Shown here one piece after another: positions 11,456 to 23,757 of a DNA stretch of 64,000 nucleotides. The notes below the pieces were generated by a model. The model made no database searches and was not told the origin of the DNA. It saw only the letters and a program-made list of their open reading frames with translations. The stretch is from Schistosoma mansoni (lineage: Eukaryota; Platyhelminthes; Trematoda; Strigeidida; Schistosomatidae), in the NCBI RefSeq assembly GCF_000237925.1, contig NW_017386064.1:1-64000 (forward strand), read 5' to 3'. Position 1 is the stretch's first letter. The number at the start of each line of letters is the position of its first letter. A program made the translations under genes and the position numbers.

Positions 11456-11977
11456 TCACCAAATAAAACTGTCGTCGGCGTATTCTAAGTCAGCAAGTGA
11501 GCCTCCTGGTAAAAGTTCAAATCCTGGAGATTGAGATGATGAAAGTGTTATCTCCAAAAGCATGTCAACGATAAAGTTAAACAAGAATGGCGAGAGTGGA
11601 CAGCCCTGACGAACACCGCTTGAAGTAATCAATTCTGATGACAGTTCGCCATAGGCTCTAACTCGACCAGTTGTGTTCGAGTAGAGAGCCTTTATGAGGT
11701 TAATGTACCTCTTTGGTACTCCTTTCAGTGACAAACACTGCCATAGAACGTCACGATCAATGGAGTCAAATGCGGCCTTAAGGTCAAGAGATACTACGAT
11801 TGTGGGACGTTTAAATGTGTGTCTATGTTCTAGGACCTGACGTAGAGTGAATATCTGATCTATGCAACCACGTCCAGGTCGAAAACCAGCCTGGTTTTCT
11901 CTAGTTTGCTCTTCACAAGCTTTGGTTAGGCATCGAAGTATTATTGAAACTGATATTTTAGACAGTATATTAGTCAA
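11456..11977 (-). pseudogene. Reverse transcriptase domain of the 3.9 kb LINE
   Basis: Longest intact stretch of the element's RT, 173 codons, with fingers and palm motifs including QAGFRPGRGC, SLDLKAAFDSIDRD, SGVRQGCPLSPFLFN and the catalytic YADD. The frame is lost just after YADD (DSFIW) and continues in the next frame at 11462. It would copy the LINE RNA at the target site in an intact element. Dead here. Confidence 0.85.
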
Positions 11978-12824
11978 ACTAATTACTCTGTGACTGTCAC
12001 AAGAGGACTTTTATCCTTTCTTATAGACTGGCACAATCAGTGATTGGGACCAGTCAGATGGAATTACGTCCAGTTCCCAGATTCCACCTAAGACCTCAGT
12101 CAATATCGCTGCTAGTACTGGATCACCACCCTTAAAAATCTCAGGAGTAAACCTATCAGGGCCTGCTGCTCTCCTTGGCTTCAGATTTCCTATAGCTTTT
12201 TCAACCTCGTAGAGAGTTGGAGGACTTACATTAATTTGTCATTCAGGACGACTGGGAATCGTGGGTAACTGAAGTGTGGCTGAAGGCCAGTTAAACTGGT
12301 CCCTAAAATAAAACACCCTAAAGTGTTCTAATCCAATCTCCTAGATCGAGAGTGAATGATATGTCCATCTTTATCTGAGATAGTTTCGCTGATTGTTGGG
12401 TTCCTAATATTGGTTTCTTTAACAAGTCTGAACAATTGTCTGCTGTTACCCATTGCCACTTCCTTTTCCATCTCTTGCTTTCGCTACCCACCACTGTTCA
12501 CGATCATTGCGTAGGCTTCTTATTAGCCTGCGCTTAAGCTGACTCCGCTCTTCGTTATGTTCAGAGCCAGGTGGGATGAGTTTTCGACCATCTATCAGTG
12601 CGGAAGATGCTGCTGAGATCCAGTGTTTCTCCCTAACCTTATGGTTTACCGTATTGGCAGATATCACTGCTGTTTCCACAGCTTTTCGGATGTCATTCCA
12701 TGCTGTCTCGGGGTAGGCACAACTTATATGGCTGCCTAACTGTTTTTCCACTTGTTCCTGAAATATATTCTTAACTTGCCTATCATTAAGTAGAACCCTA
12801 AGAGGTTTCCCTGCAGTGTCTTTC

Positions 12825-13544
12825 CTACGTCCAGTAAGACGCAGACAGATACGTGCTCGCACTAGAGCATGATCTGAATCTAAACATGTGCTCCAGAATA
12901 AGCGAGTCTTCTATCGAGCCCCTCCATCGGTGGCTGATAGCGATATGATCTAGTTGGGTCCAACGTTGGGACGAATTCGGGGGTCGCCATGTCAAAAGAT
13001 GTTTTGCCTTATGCTTAAAGTTAGTATTTGAAAGAAACAGGCGGTTATCTGAACATAGCTGCAACAGACGGTCGCCATTATCTGTTCTTTTAGCCAAGAC
13101 ACCATAAGATCCACCCAGGTGTCTTTCCCTTTCGCTTATTTTACCTATTTGAGCATTAAAGTCACCTGCCACTATTACTACATCAGAACGCCTAACTTTT
13201 CGGAGAAGGTTGGAGGGTTTCCTGTAGAACTCATCTTTTATATCATTTGAGCTGCAGTCAGTGGGAGAGTAGGCAGAGACGACGAAGGGGCAACGACGAG
13301 TTTCCCTATCTTTCTGAGTCCCTGCTGATCCGTTTAGTCGGACAGCGCATAAACGACTGTCTACTGGGATCCAGTCTAAAAGAGCTGGTTTTGCTCTAGG
13401 ACTTAATGCTATACCTACTCCAGCGAGGCCACGGGAAGCAGCATCAGGGCTTCCAGATACACGAAGCGTGTATCGAGATGGTTCTTTATTTTGATTAGGT
13501 GAAGTCAAATGAATGACATTACTCGGATCTTGTATGCGCAGCAC
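12825..13544 (-). pseudogene. APE-type endonuclease domain of the 3.9 kb LINE
   Basis: 239 codons open. Visible motifs are GVGIALSPRAKPALLDWIPV, VVIVAGDFNAQIG (with the GDFN catalytic signature), and QLDHIAISHRW (catalytic Asp-His at the end). The N-terminal KLHVGTFNVRTL lies in another frame just upstream. It would nick target DNA to prime reverse transcription. Confidence 0.85.
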
Positions 13545-14336
13545 ACATCGGTGGTGTAAGATTCTAAAGTCCTAGCTAAGGAGGCCTGTTGTCCTATTTG
13601 GCACAATGTTCGGACGTTAAAAGTTCCTACATGTAGTTTAGAGCGTGGTTTCAGGAGACCAGGAATGACGTTCCGTGTACTCGAATCGTTTGCCCTAGCT
13701 GTGTGAGGTGATGAAAAGACGTGAGAAGGGTTAGTCGTGGAGATAAAAGTTATTAGCAGGTGTAGGAAGGATTTTAATGTGACCAACCTGGTCTCGTGTG
13801 CAGTTACGGGTATGACGGCTAATATCACTTCCCGGCTATCTACACCATGGAAGGGTATTTCTTGAGGGACCTGAAAAAGAAGTTGGATCAGTGTTAGTCT
13901 TAACGACCTGGGAGCGTGACCGCAGTGCCCAAGGGACAACTGCTTGAGGCCGGTCACGCACGGCCTTTTTGTGAGGGATTTTTGACGTGCTAGCTCCGTT
14001 TTTCAAAGGACCTTACCGCCGGAGACGGAAATCCGTGGGATAAGGTATGCATTTTTAGGGTCGACCTTTTCTAACCCCACCCCTCCTTGTGGGAAGGCAG
14101 CATCGCTGTTATGCTGGTTGTCTGAAGGAAACACCTTAGTGCCGTCACACCTCTGTACAGTCAGCAGTACGACTTCGCCTTCGGACCTTGGGATTGCTGC
14201 TTTTAGTCTTACCGCTCTTCAACCGACCTGTCTGGTATGGTAGGACCCCGAGGAACGATTTTTCCAGCCAGTATAGCTGGATTGGTTCATCACGATAGAC
14301 AAGCTCGACCACCACGTCAAGGTAGCAGCAACGGTC

Positions 14337-14790
14337 GGGCTATGATACTTCCCGGGTACCCAGACTGAAGCAGGTGGTTTTCTTAGGAGGCCACACCTGG
14401 AGCAACGTCAGGAGATGCAGTCCCATGGTAGCCGGTGACCAGTAATTGGTTCATACGCCATTTGTTCCTTCAGGATTCTGGAGCCCATGTGCACCATTGG
14501 TTTGAAATCAGGGTTTTCCAAGTTCCCTGAGTGGAATCGCCGTGTCCACCAACCTGGTTAAAGCGCCGGACATTCGTTTTCCGTCCTCTCAATTTCGTTA
14601 ACAACATCCCTGTCACGAGAAGGGTTTTGAGTAGGACTTCCCTAGCAGTGATTATATGCACGTGGCCATTTAAGAGCATTTCGAGAGGGAGAGCTGAGTT
14701 TCCCCACTCTCGGCCGTACCAGGGCATTTGGGGGCAAAAGCCTGCTACATCAGGAGCAGAGTCAGTGTTTGTATTACTATGACTTAAGAG
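14337..14790 (-). mobile_element. Retroposon family G, copy 2, 5' part (split)
   Basis: Matches the first ~400 bp of the copy at 47440 in reverse orientation. Homology to that copy runs through cagtctg...gcagtatcacagccc and stops where the LINE 5' UTR begins; it resumes at 10412. Confidence 0.65.
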
Positions 14791-14796
14791 TAGTTA

Positions 14797-15187
14797 CTAG
14801 GGCGGCCAAACCTAAATGTGGCACCAATGCTTGAAGTCACTAACTTCTAGTCTAAACCACGTTGGTAGATGCAGACTACTTGGGGTCCGCGTGACTATCG
14901 TAACCAATGGTTGGAGACTGTGGGTGATATTGCTCGGAATCGGTCACAATGGCATAGGTGTATGCACTCTCTGTCTTCCCTTAAACTATGAGATTGGAAT
15001 CGTTTCATATCTTTCTTCCTTCCTTCCTCTATTATATCCTTATATATAACCTTCCTTTTATATATTACCACCAATAAATTAACTACTATGAATTTGGTGT
15101 TCATCTTGTTGTGCTAATGAGGTATGGGAACTTGGACTGATGCATTTATGTGCCTGATCCTGCGTTGTAGCTTACTGACTGACTAAA
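14797..15187 (+). mobile_element. RTE-like LINE, second family, 3' end only
   Basis: 5'-truncated copy in plus orientation. It encodes MWHQCLKSLTSSLNHVGRCR and, after frame breaks, the family's C-terminal end, then the same 3' UTR as the other copies (gtgctaatgaggtatggg...). It closes in a tgac tandem tail (cttactgactgacta, 15171-15185). Confidence 0.85.
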
Positions 15188-15708
15188 TTAGAAATAATCT
15201 GTCTTCGTTGGAATCACAATGATTGAAGGTGTTTCACCCATCGACATCTATAGTTTAGCCCGTATGTACAACTAGTGCTAATTACTTTGCTTTAAACGGA
15301 GGATGGGAGCTCCCAGATTATCACGAAACATTCAGTTGTTTAGTAAATGATATATTTCGGAAGTTATATTTAAAAATAAAAAAACACTTGGAACGTCGTT
15401 AGCCAGTGAGAAATGTTAAGGAAATCGTATGATCTACGCCCTATTTGAATATTAAATTGGTTCCAAAATAATTGAGACATATTATTGACCATAGCTGGAG
15501 TAAGTACACGAGATGATGATTGAAAGGTCATTTTTCTAGAAACGACGATAACCGATAAGTAATCATATTTGTTTGTCATTTGTTGTTTTGTTCAATGCGA
15601 ACCCCTTAGTATTATGTATGTGATGTATGTCGAAGTCTGTGTATTTGTTTGGTAGCTCTCCATCTTGATCAACCTCACTTTTACGTCAGTCCTTTTTTCT
15701 TATCTCAG
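15188..15708. other. Intergenic/intron DNA before bZIP exon
   Basis: No gene or repeat recognised. The right end (ccttttttcttatctcag, 15691-15708) is a strong splice acceptor. Confidence 0.5.
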
Positions 15709-15971
15709 CATCTCCTAGTTCTACTGGCGTTCGGGCGTCAGAATATTGTCCCTCACCCAGTCAATCAAGGAAAAGGTACGAATGTGTTCCAGAACCTATG
15801 AAGAGAACTCCAGATTACATCAACAAAAGAATTCGCAACAGAAGTGCCGTTAAACGGTTTCGTGAAAAATCAAAAACGAAAGCCAAGAGACAAGAAGACG
15901 TAAAGGCTAATTTAATTTTATTAACAAGATTTTATGATAATGAATTAATTCGAATAAAACACTCAAAGCAG
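15709..15971 (+). CDS. C/EBP-like bZIP transcription factor, internal exon (basic region and first zipper part)
   Basis: bZIP factors dimerise through a leucine zipper and bind DNA with the basic region in the nucleus. After a Ser/Pro-rich lead (SPSSTGVRASEYCPSPSQSR), the exon encodes TPDYINKRIRNRSAVKRFRE and then a Lys-rich run. The N-R-S-A-V-K-R-F-R core parallels C/EBP (for example D-E-Y then R-N-N-x-A-V-K-K-S-R in C/EBPγ). The frame is open upstream of ATG 15798 back to the acceptor CAG at 15706-15708, so that ATG is probably internal; the exon starts with two bases of a split codon. The donor is CAG|GTAACT at 15971/15972, phase 0. The activation region and true start must be on upstream exon(s), not seen. 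Confidence 0.85.
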
Positions 15972-16174
15972 GTAACTATTTATAGGTCATTCTTGTTTCC
16001 CTTCCTTTTCAATATCCCCTACATCCCGAAATTTAAGTAGTGAATATTTCTGTGACCAAACTTTTGATATTCACAACTAGTAAATAGAATGAATTGCCTA
16101 TTAAGTTGTGTTGTGGTTGCACTTGCTCGTGCGTTATAGCCCTTTGAAAATAACTCATTTCCCGTATTAGTATG

Positions 16175-16603
16175 TGTTATAACTTGTAGCCGAGTGGATG
16201 CCCTGATAATGATCAACGTGATAAGACCGCCAATTAGAGAGCAGTGAATTATCGATCGGACTAATGATACACGGAAACTGCACGAGCAGTCTAGAATACT
16301 TGTCGATCCTGTTTCTGCCTAGCCCAACCAGTTAAGTCCAGAACAGCCTCTGCGGTATGAATCATTATATTTCAAACATACTAAGTTTATATACCAGACA
16401 GACAGACCGCATCGTACCAATAAAATAGAAAATAACATTTGTACAAGATCCAGCTAAAAGTGGCTGTGAATGTGGGAGGCAGTAATTAGTGGACTAGGGA
16501 TAGCTCAAGAATGGTAAATCGTATAATAATAGTCTGTAGGTCAAAATAAAGCTTATAAGAAGAGGGACATGAATATGAATAGTTTAGTTATTTAGCAATT
16601 ATA
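16175..16603 (-). repeat. LTR-like interspersed repeat, family F, copy 1 (fossil)
   Basis: About 430 bp, closely matching 47988-48420 in reverse orientation (shared: ataagctttattttgacc, ttctggacttaactgg, gatcgataattcac). On the minus strand it has a TATA-like ggtatataaa. It lies in the bZIP intron. An LTR origin is suspected, not shown. Confidence 0.45.
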
Positions 16604-16909
16604 CGATCGAAAATATATGCATAGTATTGGCTCATAAATAGATCCCAAAGTTACCATTCATTATCCTTATCAGGGCATACAAGTATGGCGTTTTACATTA
16701 CTAGATATAGCTTAAAATACAGAATCGTAAATTGTCCGTCGATTTTGTCCCAAATGTTTTCAATAAAAAAAGAATCAGAGCTTGTTTCGGGTAGCTTTTT
16801 GGCAAACTTTGCTTTATTTCTGTCTCATTCATTGACTGATGAAATTTGAATTGTTATCATTTTTAATTAACTCAGTAGTGATTGTAGTTTTCTTTTCTGT
16901 TTATTTTAG

Positions 16910-17071
16910 CAACTAGAACTGCTATTATATCAACATGCTGCTCATAAAAACATTATTAGTCAACTTAATGAAATTTTAAGTCTAGAAGCCCAAGCCCGAT
17001 TAAAGTTTCAAACTCAACTTGCTAGTGTTCCGGAGTGGTCTACTTCATCTGTAGAGCATTTGATCGACTAG
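16910..17071 (+). CDS. C/EBP-like bZIP transcription factor, terminal exon (zipper end)
   Basis: Begins after ttattttag (acceptor AG 16908-16909) in phase 0, joining the exon at 15709-15971 without loss of frame across a 938 bp intron. It encodes 53 residues: QLELLLYQHAAHKNIISQLN, then EILSLEAQARLKFQTQLA and a short tail ending VEHLID. The LxLLLYxHAAHKN segment parallels the C/EBP zipper end (LxxLFxEHAHN in C/EBPγ). Stop TAG at 17069-17071. A heptad-like Leu/Ile spacing continues from the first exon. Confidence 0.85.
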   Translation, partial: QLELLLYQHAAHKNIISQLNEILSLEAQARLKFQTQLASVPEWSTSSVEHLID

Positions 17072-20000
17072 TTATAACAAATATTGTATTAGTAATTTAT
17101 GTTCAAATTTTCTGTATATTTCTAGACCAGATCATTTTCATTTCTATTTATTTCAGCATATTTTGTCTTGTATATCTGTATTGACACATGTATATGGAGT
17201 TTATAGCTATATGAATAATTTGTTTACGTAGTTGTAAGTTTATATTATTGGATATGTGTAACAGTTTTTAGCCAGGACAATACCTAATTCCGGATAAAGT
17301 ACTCACATTATTTTGGCTTTCTTGCGATGTCCCTTAATTCTTTTAACCAGCCATAAACCACTACTCATGTTTGTCCGTACAACTACGCTCTTTGTGTATT
17401 GGCCAGTGTTTTGAAATTTGACATTATTTGTTGCAGCCTTATGCTGGTACAATTTATTTATTTTCCTGACAATTTTTAAAACTATAGCATCCCAATCCTA
17501 TGTCCAGAAAAAAAACTGTGCATTTTCGTCTTGTCTTCTTCCCAGTGTCGTATTAATTCGATAAATAACTGCACAAAATTGTTCTGACCTTCGTTTGCAC
17601 TACGTGACTTCGTTGTATTATTTCTTGTGACTGTGCATAGTTGTGCTTTGTAATCAACTAATAATTATTACATTTTCATGTTTTGTTCGCTACTTTTTTG
17701 AACTTTATATTCGCTATTTGTAGTGTATTTCATTCGATTATAGGATTAGCTAAAATTGATGTGCTTTTATCATTTATTACTCATCCTTCAGGAAGTAATG
17801 TTGCATTGGGTTTTTGAGGAGAGTTAGAGTTATTTTTTCGACCAAATATACATAAGTTCTATGTCTGACTACAAATATTAAATTACCGGGATGAGTGACT
17901 CAATTATCAATCTCATCTTAGTGATTAGACATTACATCTACTTTAAATAAATTCCGCCTGTAAACAGGTATATGTATGCACCCGGTAATTTTAACTGTTT
18001 GTTTTTCGGGTCGGTTGCTTTTTTTTAACTCAGTTTTTTGTCTGTATCCTAGCCATTGATTTTTTTTCTTAATTGTTTCTCTGAGATAGAAGCTAGTTAT
18101 TAGGCAGATGTCCAGTTTTACAATCAGTTTCAGAGTGAGACACAAGTGGTATGATGGTAATAACCGTCAAACATGGCATATCAAAATGATATACTGGTTA
18201 TCGCACAAGATACGGTTCATCATCTATTATTGTATCACATGTGAAACTTGACTATCTAATCTTGTTTGTTTCTACTCCTTTATTTTAAGGGTAGGAAGAT
18301 TGTGTAAACACATTGAATTGATACCGGATTATATCTGGTGCTAAATACAGATGGAATATTCGTTTTCCAACCATTCATGTAATCAAGTTGGAACTTGAAA
18401 CTATCGCTCCCGGTTCTGTTTTGAAAGTTCCTTCTGCTTAAGGTTTTCAGACACACCACCATTAGCTCAAAAAAATTTCACTAGGTTTAAAAACGAACTT
18501 ACATAAATTTGCAGTATATGCCCCATCTGAGGTCAATAAAACAGTCACAAAACTTTCATAATTTGGGTGAATTCATTTAAATCAGAGTGTTAGCGGGACA
18601 TAAATTGGATAAAATCATGTTTCATGCACGATTGTGTTATAACACAGAGAGTACAATACACACCGTTGAAATACCACAGTGTTATCGATAATGTGGTTTT
18701 TAAACAGAAAATATCCGTTTCGTTTATAATTCCATGTTTGTTTAGACCAACTGTTTTTTTTATCCCAAGAAAAATAAGCAAAAGACAACAACTTTTTTAA
18801 GGGAAAATAAGTTACTTTTTTTAAATATCCAAATAACTGAAATATTCTTTTGCTGTTAATAGTAACATGCTTAATACTAATAATACTACTACTGTCATTT
18901 CTTCACACTGTTTATGCATACATACAAATTAGATATTAGCAGAAAGTCATATTGAATAGGATTGTTGTTTAGTTTTTATAGCTAGTTTATATATATTTCT
19001 CATCGTTCTTGTAAATAAATTATATCTATTTACTTCTCTCTGACTGTTTACTTATAAACTAAATAATTGCACTTTGAATAGATTTCATTTTTACTGTAGT
19101 TAAGATTTTCAGCTTATTTTTTACCAATTATTTATAACTATTCGCTTTTCTGTTACATGTCTACATCTGTTCCCCTTAGTGAAACAAATTGTTATGGAAA
19201 TAAAATAATCAGAAGAGTTACAGGATTTAACATTATTACGTAGTTTTTTGGCGTTAGATGATGATTAAATGAAGTAAATAAAAATAATATTTAAAGCATA
19301 AATTTGTATCTACTAACATTTAGTAGTAGAACGTATCTGCAGTTTTGAAGAAAAAATGTTTAGACGATAGAAATTGTGTATTATTACTCTAAAAAATGTG
19401 TTTAAGTTTTAATATAAGTAGAAAGCCTCAATTGAATCGTAGCTGATTTTATTTTTAAGTTATATTTGCTAATGTGCTTTTGTTGTTCGAATTGTATTAA
19501 AAGTGATCCTTGACTGGCGCTTTTACCACGAGTTTTTCTTTACATATCTGTAAAGGTACCTATGGAAGTTAGCTAAAGTTATTTCTGTTATTTGTAAAGT
19601 TAGGGGACTAAATCTTCCCAGAAGTTCCTATATTTAAATAATTGTAACAGGTTTATACGAGTGCTGAACATGGTGAATTTATTCGAGTAGTATCACTTAT
19701 ATAGTATAGATTATCGTATTCCCTAGTATTCTTTGATTTGAGATAAGAGATTTATAGGCACTGAATATAGAGTTTGTTAGATATTAATTTTAACCGTATG
19801 ACTCTGGACTGAATGACATGCATCACTCCTATGTCTGATCGTGTTTGTACAAAGGGTTGTCTGAACTATTCATCACTGATGAAAGAAGTATTGTAGATTT
19901 GTGGGCGGATTTTAGAAATAAAAAAGATATGTAATTTTTAATGACTGTTACCTGGTAACGAGGTTAAGAAATGTAGAAAAGACATTTAGTTTTCTGTAAC

Positions 20001-20279
20001 GATACACTACCAAGTGAGATTTTTAGTAGTTACATATAACTCGTACGAATCTGCAGATTTCTGTAGTCATACACACAGAGTATCCGTCTCACCCACAATA
20101 GGTCTTAGTTATCTTCTATATGTCTTACGAGGTTAATGCTGAAAGTTCTGGGTTGAAGTATGTTATTTAAGAAACAGTTGTATGGGGCGTTTCAGTATAT
20201 TTCCTATATAATTTGAGATTATTATGGACGTTTCCGTAAGACAGTCTTTGGTGACCCTAAATCTGACTCCATTTAAATT
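17072..20279. other. 3' flank of bZIP gene and intergenic DNA
   Basis: Very AT-rich. It holds the 3' UTR and several AATAAA-like signals (for example about 19195-19205). No other gene, RNA or repeat was recognised in this 3.2 kb. Confidence 0.4.
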
Positions 20280-20545
20280 GTATTACAGTGAACGAAAACA
20301 CAACCGAATGGATTTGAATATATTGTTACGGAATCTCTTAGTGAAATCTGAGATCCATGCAGTAAATAATTCATTTGCAAAATGTCAATCAATTGTCTCA
20401 GACTTGATTGTTTTTTCGTCTCCACACTAGTCACTTTGTTCTCGTTCCCTTCTCTTCGGTCATCTTAACCTTCTGCTGCCAGGTATTTCACTTTCAACTG
20501 ATGATACATACTACTTATGTCTCGACATCAGTAGCGCACACCGCA
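20280..20545 (+). repeat. LTR-like repeat, family C, copy 1 (diverged fossil)
   Basis: Diverged relative of the copies at 23758, 26252 and 26883: same order of cagtgaac, aatcaattgtctc, ttctcgttccc and atactacttatg, ending gcacaccgca. Old. Confidence 0.5.
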
Positions 20546-20654
20546 GTATGAATGATTGCTATCGAAATTTAGTTGCAGCCAATCATATGTAGTTGTCGTC
20601 TTGAATCGCATTAGTGAATAACGGGATTAAAATAAGTCAAATGAGAGAATAAGG

Positions 20655-20960
20655 TTTGAGTACGTATATTTCATACAACCGTTGATTTGAACAGAAAATC
20701 AGGGAGACGAAGCGAGGCGAAACGAATGGCGATGGCATGTGAACCAACTAAATTTCATCGAGCTTGACTCAATATTTATATTCAGACAAAAATAAATTAC
20801 AGACATATGATGGATAGGGTGAGTAGCTAACACAGCCAGCGTTAATAAGCTACAAGGTAAAAACGTCGCTTCAGAAGAATGGTTAAATTGGTCTGTTCAG
20901 GGGCTAGAGTAACCTATGTGGGGTTTACATAATACCAACCCCTACAAACCAATCAATACC
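20655..20960 (-). repeat. LTR-like repeat, family H, copy 1
   Basis: On the minus strand it matches 38868-39150 over shared blocks (ctgtaatttatttttg, cgtttcgcctcg). Diverged; nature uncertain. Confidence 0.3.
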
Positions 20961-21909
20961 TTATATTACTCGTAGTATTCTACATCACTGCTTCCGTCAT
21001 TTCAATGTTTTGTCTAACGCTTTTGCTGATGAACGATGAATACTATTCCTTAGCAGATTTTAGACGATATGAGAAGTAATGGTTTTCCTCTTAATACTTA
21101 ATTATTTATCAGTTAACACCAACTAATCATCACTTAACAACAAGTAACGTGATTCCGACCAAGTTACTTTGCAACGCGAATTACAACAAGCCGCCTTAAA
21201 TTGTTTGAGTTCTAGTCTCGTGTTGGTTGATATTAGGTTTATTGATTGCTACACTTGGATAAGACACCATAAAATTGTATCCAATCTACTTAAATGTATT
21301 CAAAGAAAGTGTGTCATATTCTAATATAGTGTATTCATATGAGAACGTTCGTCAATACGATAATTTAGTTCAAATGGAAATAAACCCTCATCAGGTTTTT
21401 ATTCTCTTTTGGTGATCGCTTTTCACCAAGTTACACTGTAACACGTAATCTTGTACTAAAATTCACAAATCTTACTACCTTTCAGTGGGAATAATCCTGT
21501 CATTTTTTGAGAAAACTACACTGAGTTCCACCAGAAATGTTAATTTAGTCGATGTACAAATGTGAAGTCATATTTTCAGAATTGTCTTCCTACCCAAATT
21601 GTTTCCTACTGTTTGTAGTTAATTAATATATCCTGACATTCATTAAATCACCATTAATATTTGCTTGGTGCCTGTGTGTGTGGTTGTGGTGAAAATTCTG
21701 TGACCAGTTCATTTCTCTGTATGTGCATGTAGATACTAGAAGCTGTTATCTTGTACATGTTCCCTATGACTAATGTTTTAACAAATGGCTATAGAAACAT
21801 AAATGGGACTTTGTCACTGCTTCTTTACCGTAGTTTCATGTACGTATCTTTCATCATGGTGTCTAGTCATTTCAACATGTAATGTGGTGAGTGACATATC
21901 TCTCTCTTT

Positions 21910-21912
<3 letters not shown>
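20961..21912. other. No recognised feature
   Basis: AT-rich intergenic DNA ahead of an (AT)n tract; nothing else supported. Confidence 0.4.

Positions 21913-21952
<40 letters not shown>
21913..21952. repeat. (AT)n microsatellite
   Basis: About 20 uninterrupted AT units. Confidence 0.95.
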
Positions 21953-21955
<3 letters not shown>

Positions 21956-22404
21956 CCTTTTCTCCCTTTTCTGTCGTCTAACCGTTTACCTATTTTATGC
22001 ATACAAATCAATAGTTTGTAGTATAAACTTATCTAAAATACTTCTAGTCAATTATGATTTTTGTCATAATACCTTGGGAAAACAAACATGTTTTCGTTAC
22101 ATAACTAAAACTTCAGTAATTTATAAAACTTTCTGAAATGATTTTACTAAGGAAGAGTTAATCGTTTTGGAATGAAATAATTCGCGACCGGATTTCCCGG
22201 TTTTCTGACTAAATAGTAAACTCGATGGGGAATCGGTAAAAGTCATAAGCATTATTTGATTTGTGGAGATATGTCCAATTTTGAGATTCTTTGTAGCTTG
22301 AGACTCAGCGGTAATTGTCTACAACCTTATGTCATATAAGCAGTCAGTCCCCTCCACTGATTACGCAAGAGGAGGTGAGATTTATCAGTTTGACAGAATT
22401 AGCC

Positions 22405-22640
22405 TGTAGTGAACAAAGACTTGGTCGGAAAAACCAATTTATTGTTTTTTAACAGAATCAAACAGTGCCTTTGTAAAATATAAAAATCATGCATTAAATA
22501 CATTCTTTTCCTCTACATACTCCATCATTCTTGAAGTCCTGTCGTTATTCCAATTTCTCTTTATTTTTCCTCTTTTTATTTCAATCTCCTGCTGGTAAGC
22601 ATTCCGTTTCCTGATACATACTACTTATGGCGCACACCAT
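22405..22640 (+). repeat. LTR-like repeat, family C, copy 2 (diverged fossil)
   Basis: Starts tgtagtgaacaaagac and ends atactacttatggcgcacacca, matching the ends of family C; the middle is poorly conserved. Confidence 0.45.
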
Positions 22641-23752
22641 ACGCTATTCTTCCATCTTAAAAGTAAATTCGAGCAAGTGATTCAACTAGATCATCTGAGA
22701 AAGAAGGACTTCGTATAAAATCACGGAATTATACATTAGGATTATTTCTAGCTTCTACTCTGTATGATATTGGTATTGTGAATGATGAATAAATCGTTTG
22801 GAATGCGAACGACATGGGTCATTGTTGTTTTTCAATCTTCTGTAACATGTAATCGCATCTTAAGAAGGAGTAATTGTATACATTTGTTAATTAGTTATAT
22901 CTGTTGGTCATAGATGCTAAATTGTATGATTTGGTAAATATATGCTCACACAGTAAGTTACTGATCACTTGATGCTAAATACTACTCAGTTCAATTCACA
23001 CAAAACCTAATGTAAATAAATCTCATAAAACTGGTGTAGTCATCCATCATTTAAATTCATTTTTGGCGTCAAATTGGTCCTTGTCTACCATCTTCGTGTT
23101 CTAACTGCATCTGATTCACGAGTTTCCAGCATCAAGTATCACGTCAGATATTCATTCTATAAAGTTAACAAATATGCAGTTTGTAAGCATAAAGTAGGTT
23201 GACTATGATTCAGTAGACAACTTAAAAGGCCACCTTTATGTACATCATTTAAAAAAAGAATTGTAAGACAATGTAATAATCAAGTCGAATGTTTGCTACG
23301 GTTACATTTACAATGGAAATAAACAATATATTTAGCTTGAGAGGGCTGCTAAAAAACGATCTAAAAAGTTAAGAAACCTGATAAGTAATGGTTAGAAAAT
23401 AACGATATAGTCTTAAACTGTTGGCAAAACGTTTTTTAAGTGTTTTTAAATAAATAAACTAAGGGGTTATGTTTTTTTCGTCGCGTGACTGATAGTAAGA
23501 TTAATGTACATTGTGAAAAATTTCTGGGAATGTTTTACATTTTATTTTCTTCAGTGATTTTGTACAGTTCTTATAGTGATTTTCACCTCAAAATAACGTT
23601 GAAAGTTGGAAGGTATTAGGCAATTTCATTAGTGGGGGACTGACTACTCTGCATAGAACAGAATTCAGAATCATTACTCTGAGGAGTGAGTACAATACTA
23701 TTGAACTACAGTGTTAAAACTCAATGGTCCATATTTCCGATTTCACTCAATT
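22641..23752. other. No recognised feature
   Basis: AT-rich; no coding-like frame or repeat recognised. Confidence 0.4.
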
Positions 23753-23757
23753 TGCAA

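Larger units (their letters stand above)
10413..14336 (-). mobile_element. RTE-like LINE, second family, nearly full length (3.9 kb)
   Basis: Minus strand, in order: GC-rich 5' UTR (13960-14336); endonuclease start KLHVGTFNVRTLCQIGQQAS (about 13540-13640); endonuclease core with VIVAGDFNAQIGK and LDHIAISHRW (12960-13540); a linker; and reverse transcriptase from QAGFRPGRGCIDQIFTL, VVSLDLKAAFDSIDRDVLW and SGVRQGCPLSPFLFNF to the catalytic LEYADD (11456-11977). The C-terminal region follows (FTYLGSLISPCSLV, VLLYGSETWPVR, QLRLLGHVL; 10644-11450). The protein is split into about six frames, so this copy is dead, but all domains remain. The 3' UTR ends in a (TGAC)n tail (read here gagtcagtcagtcagtcac). 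APE-type endonuclease plus microsatellite-like tail fits an RTE-like clade. Confidence 0.9.
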
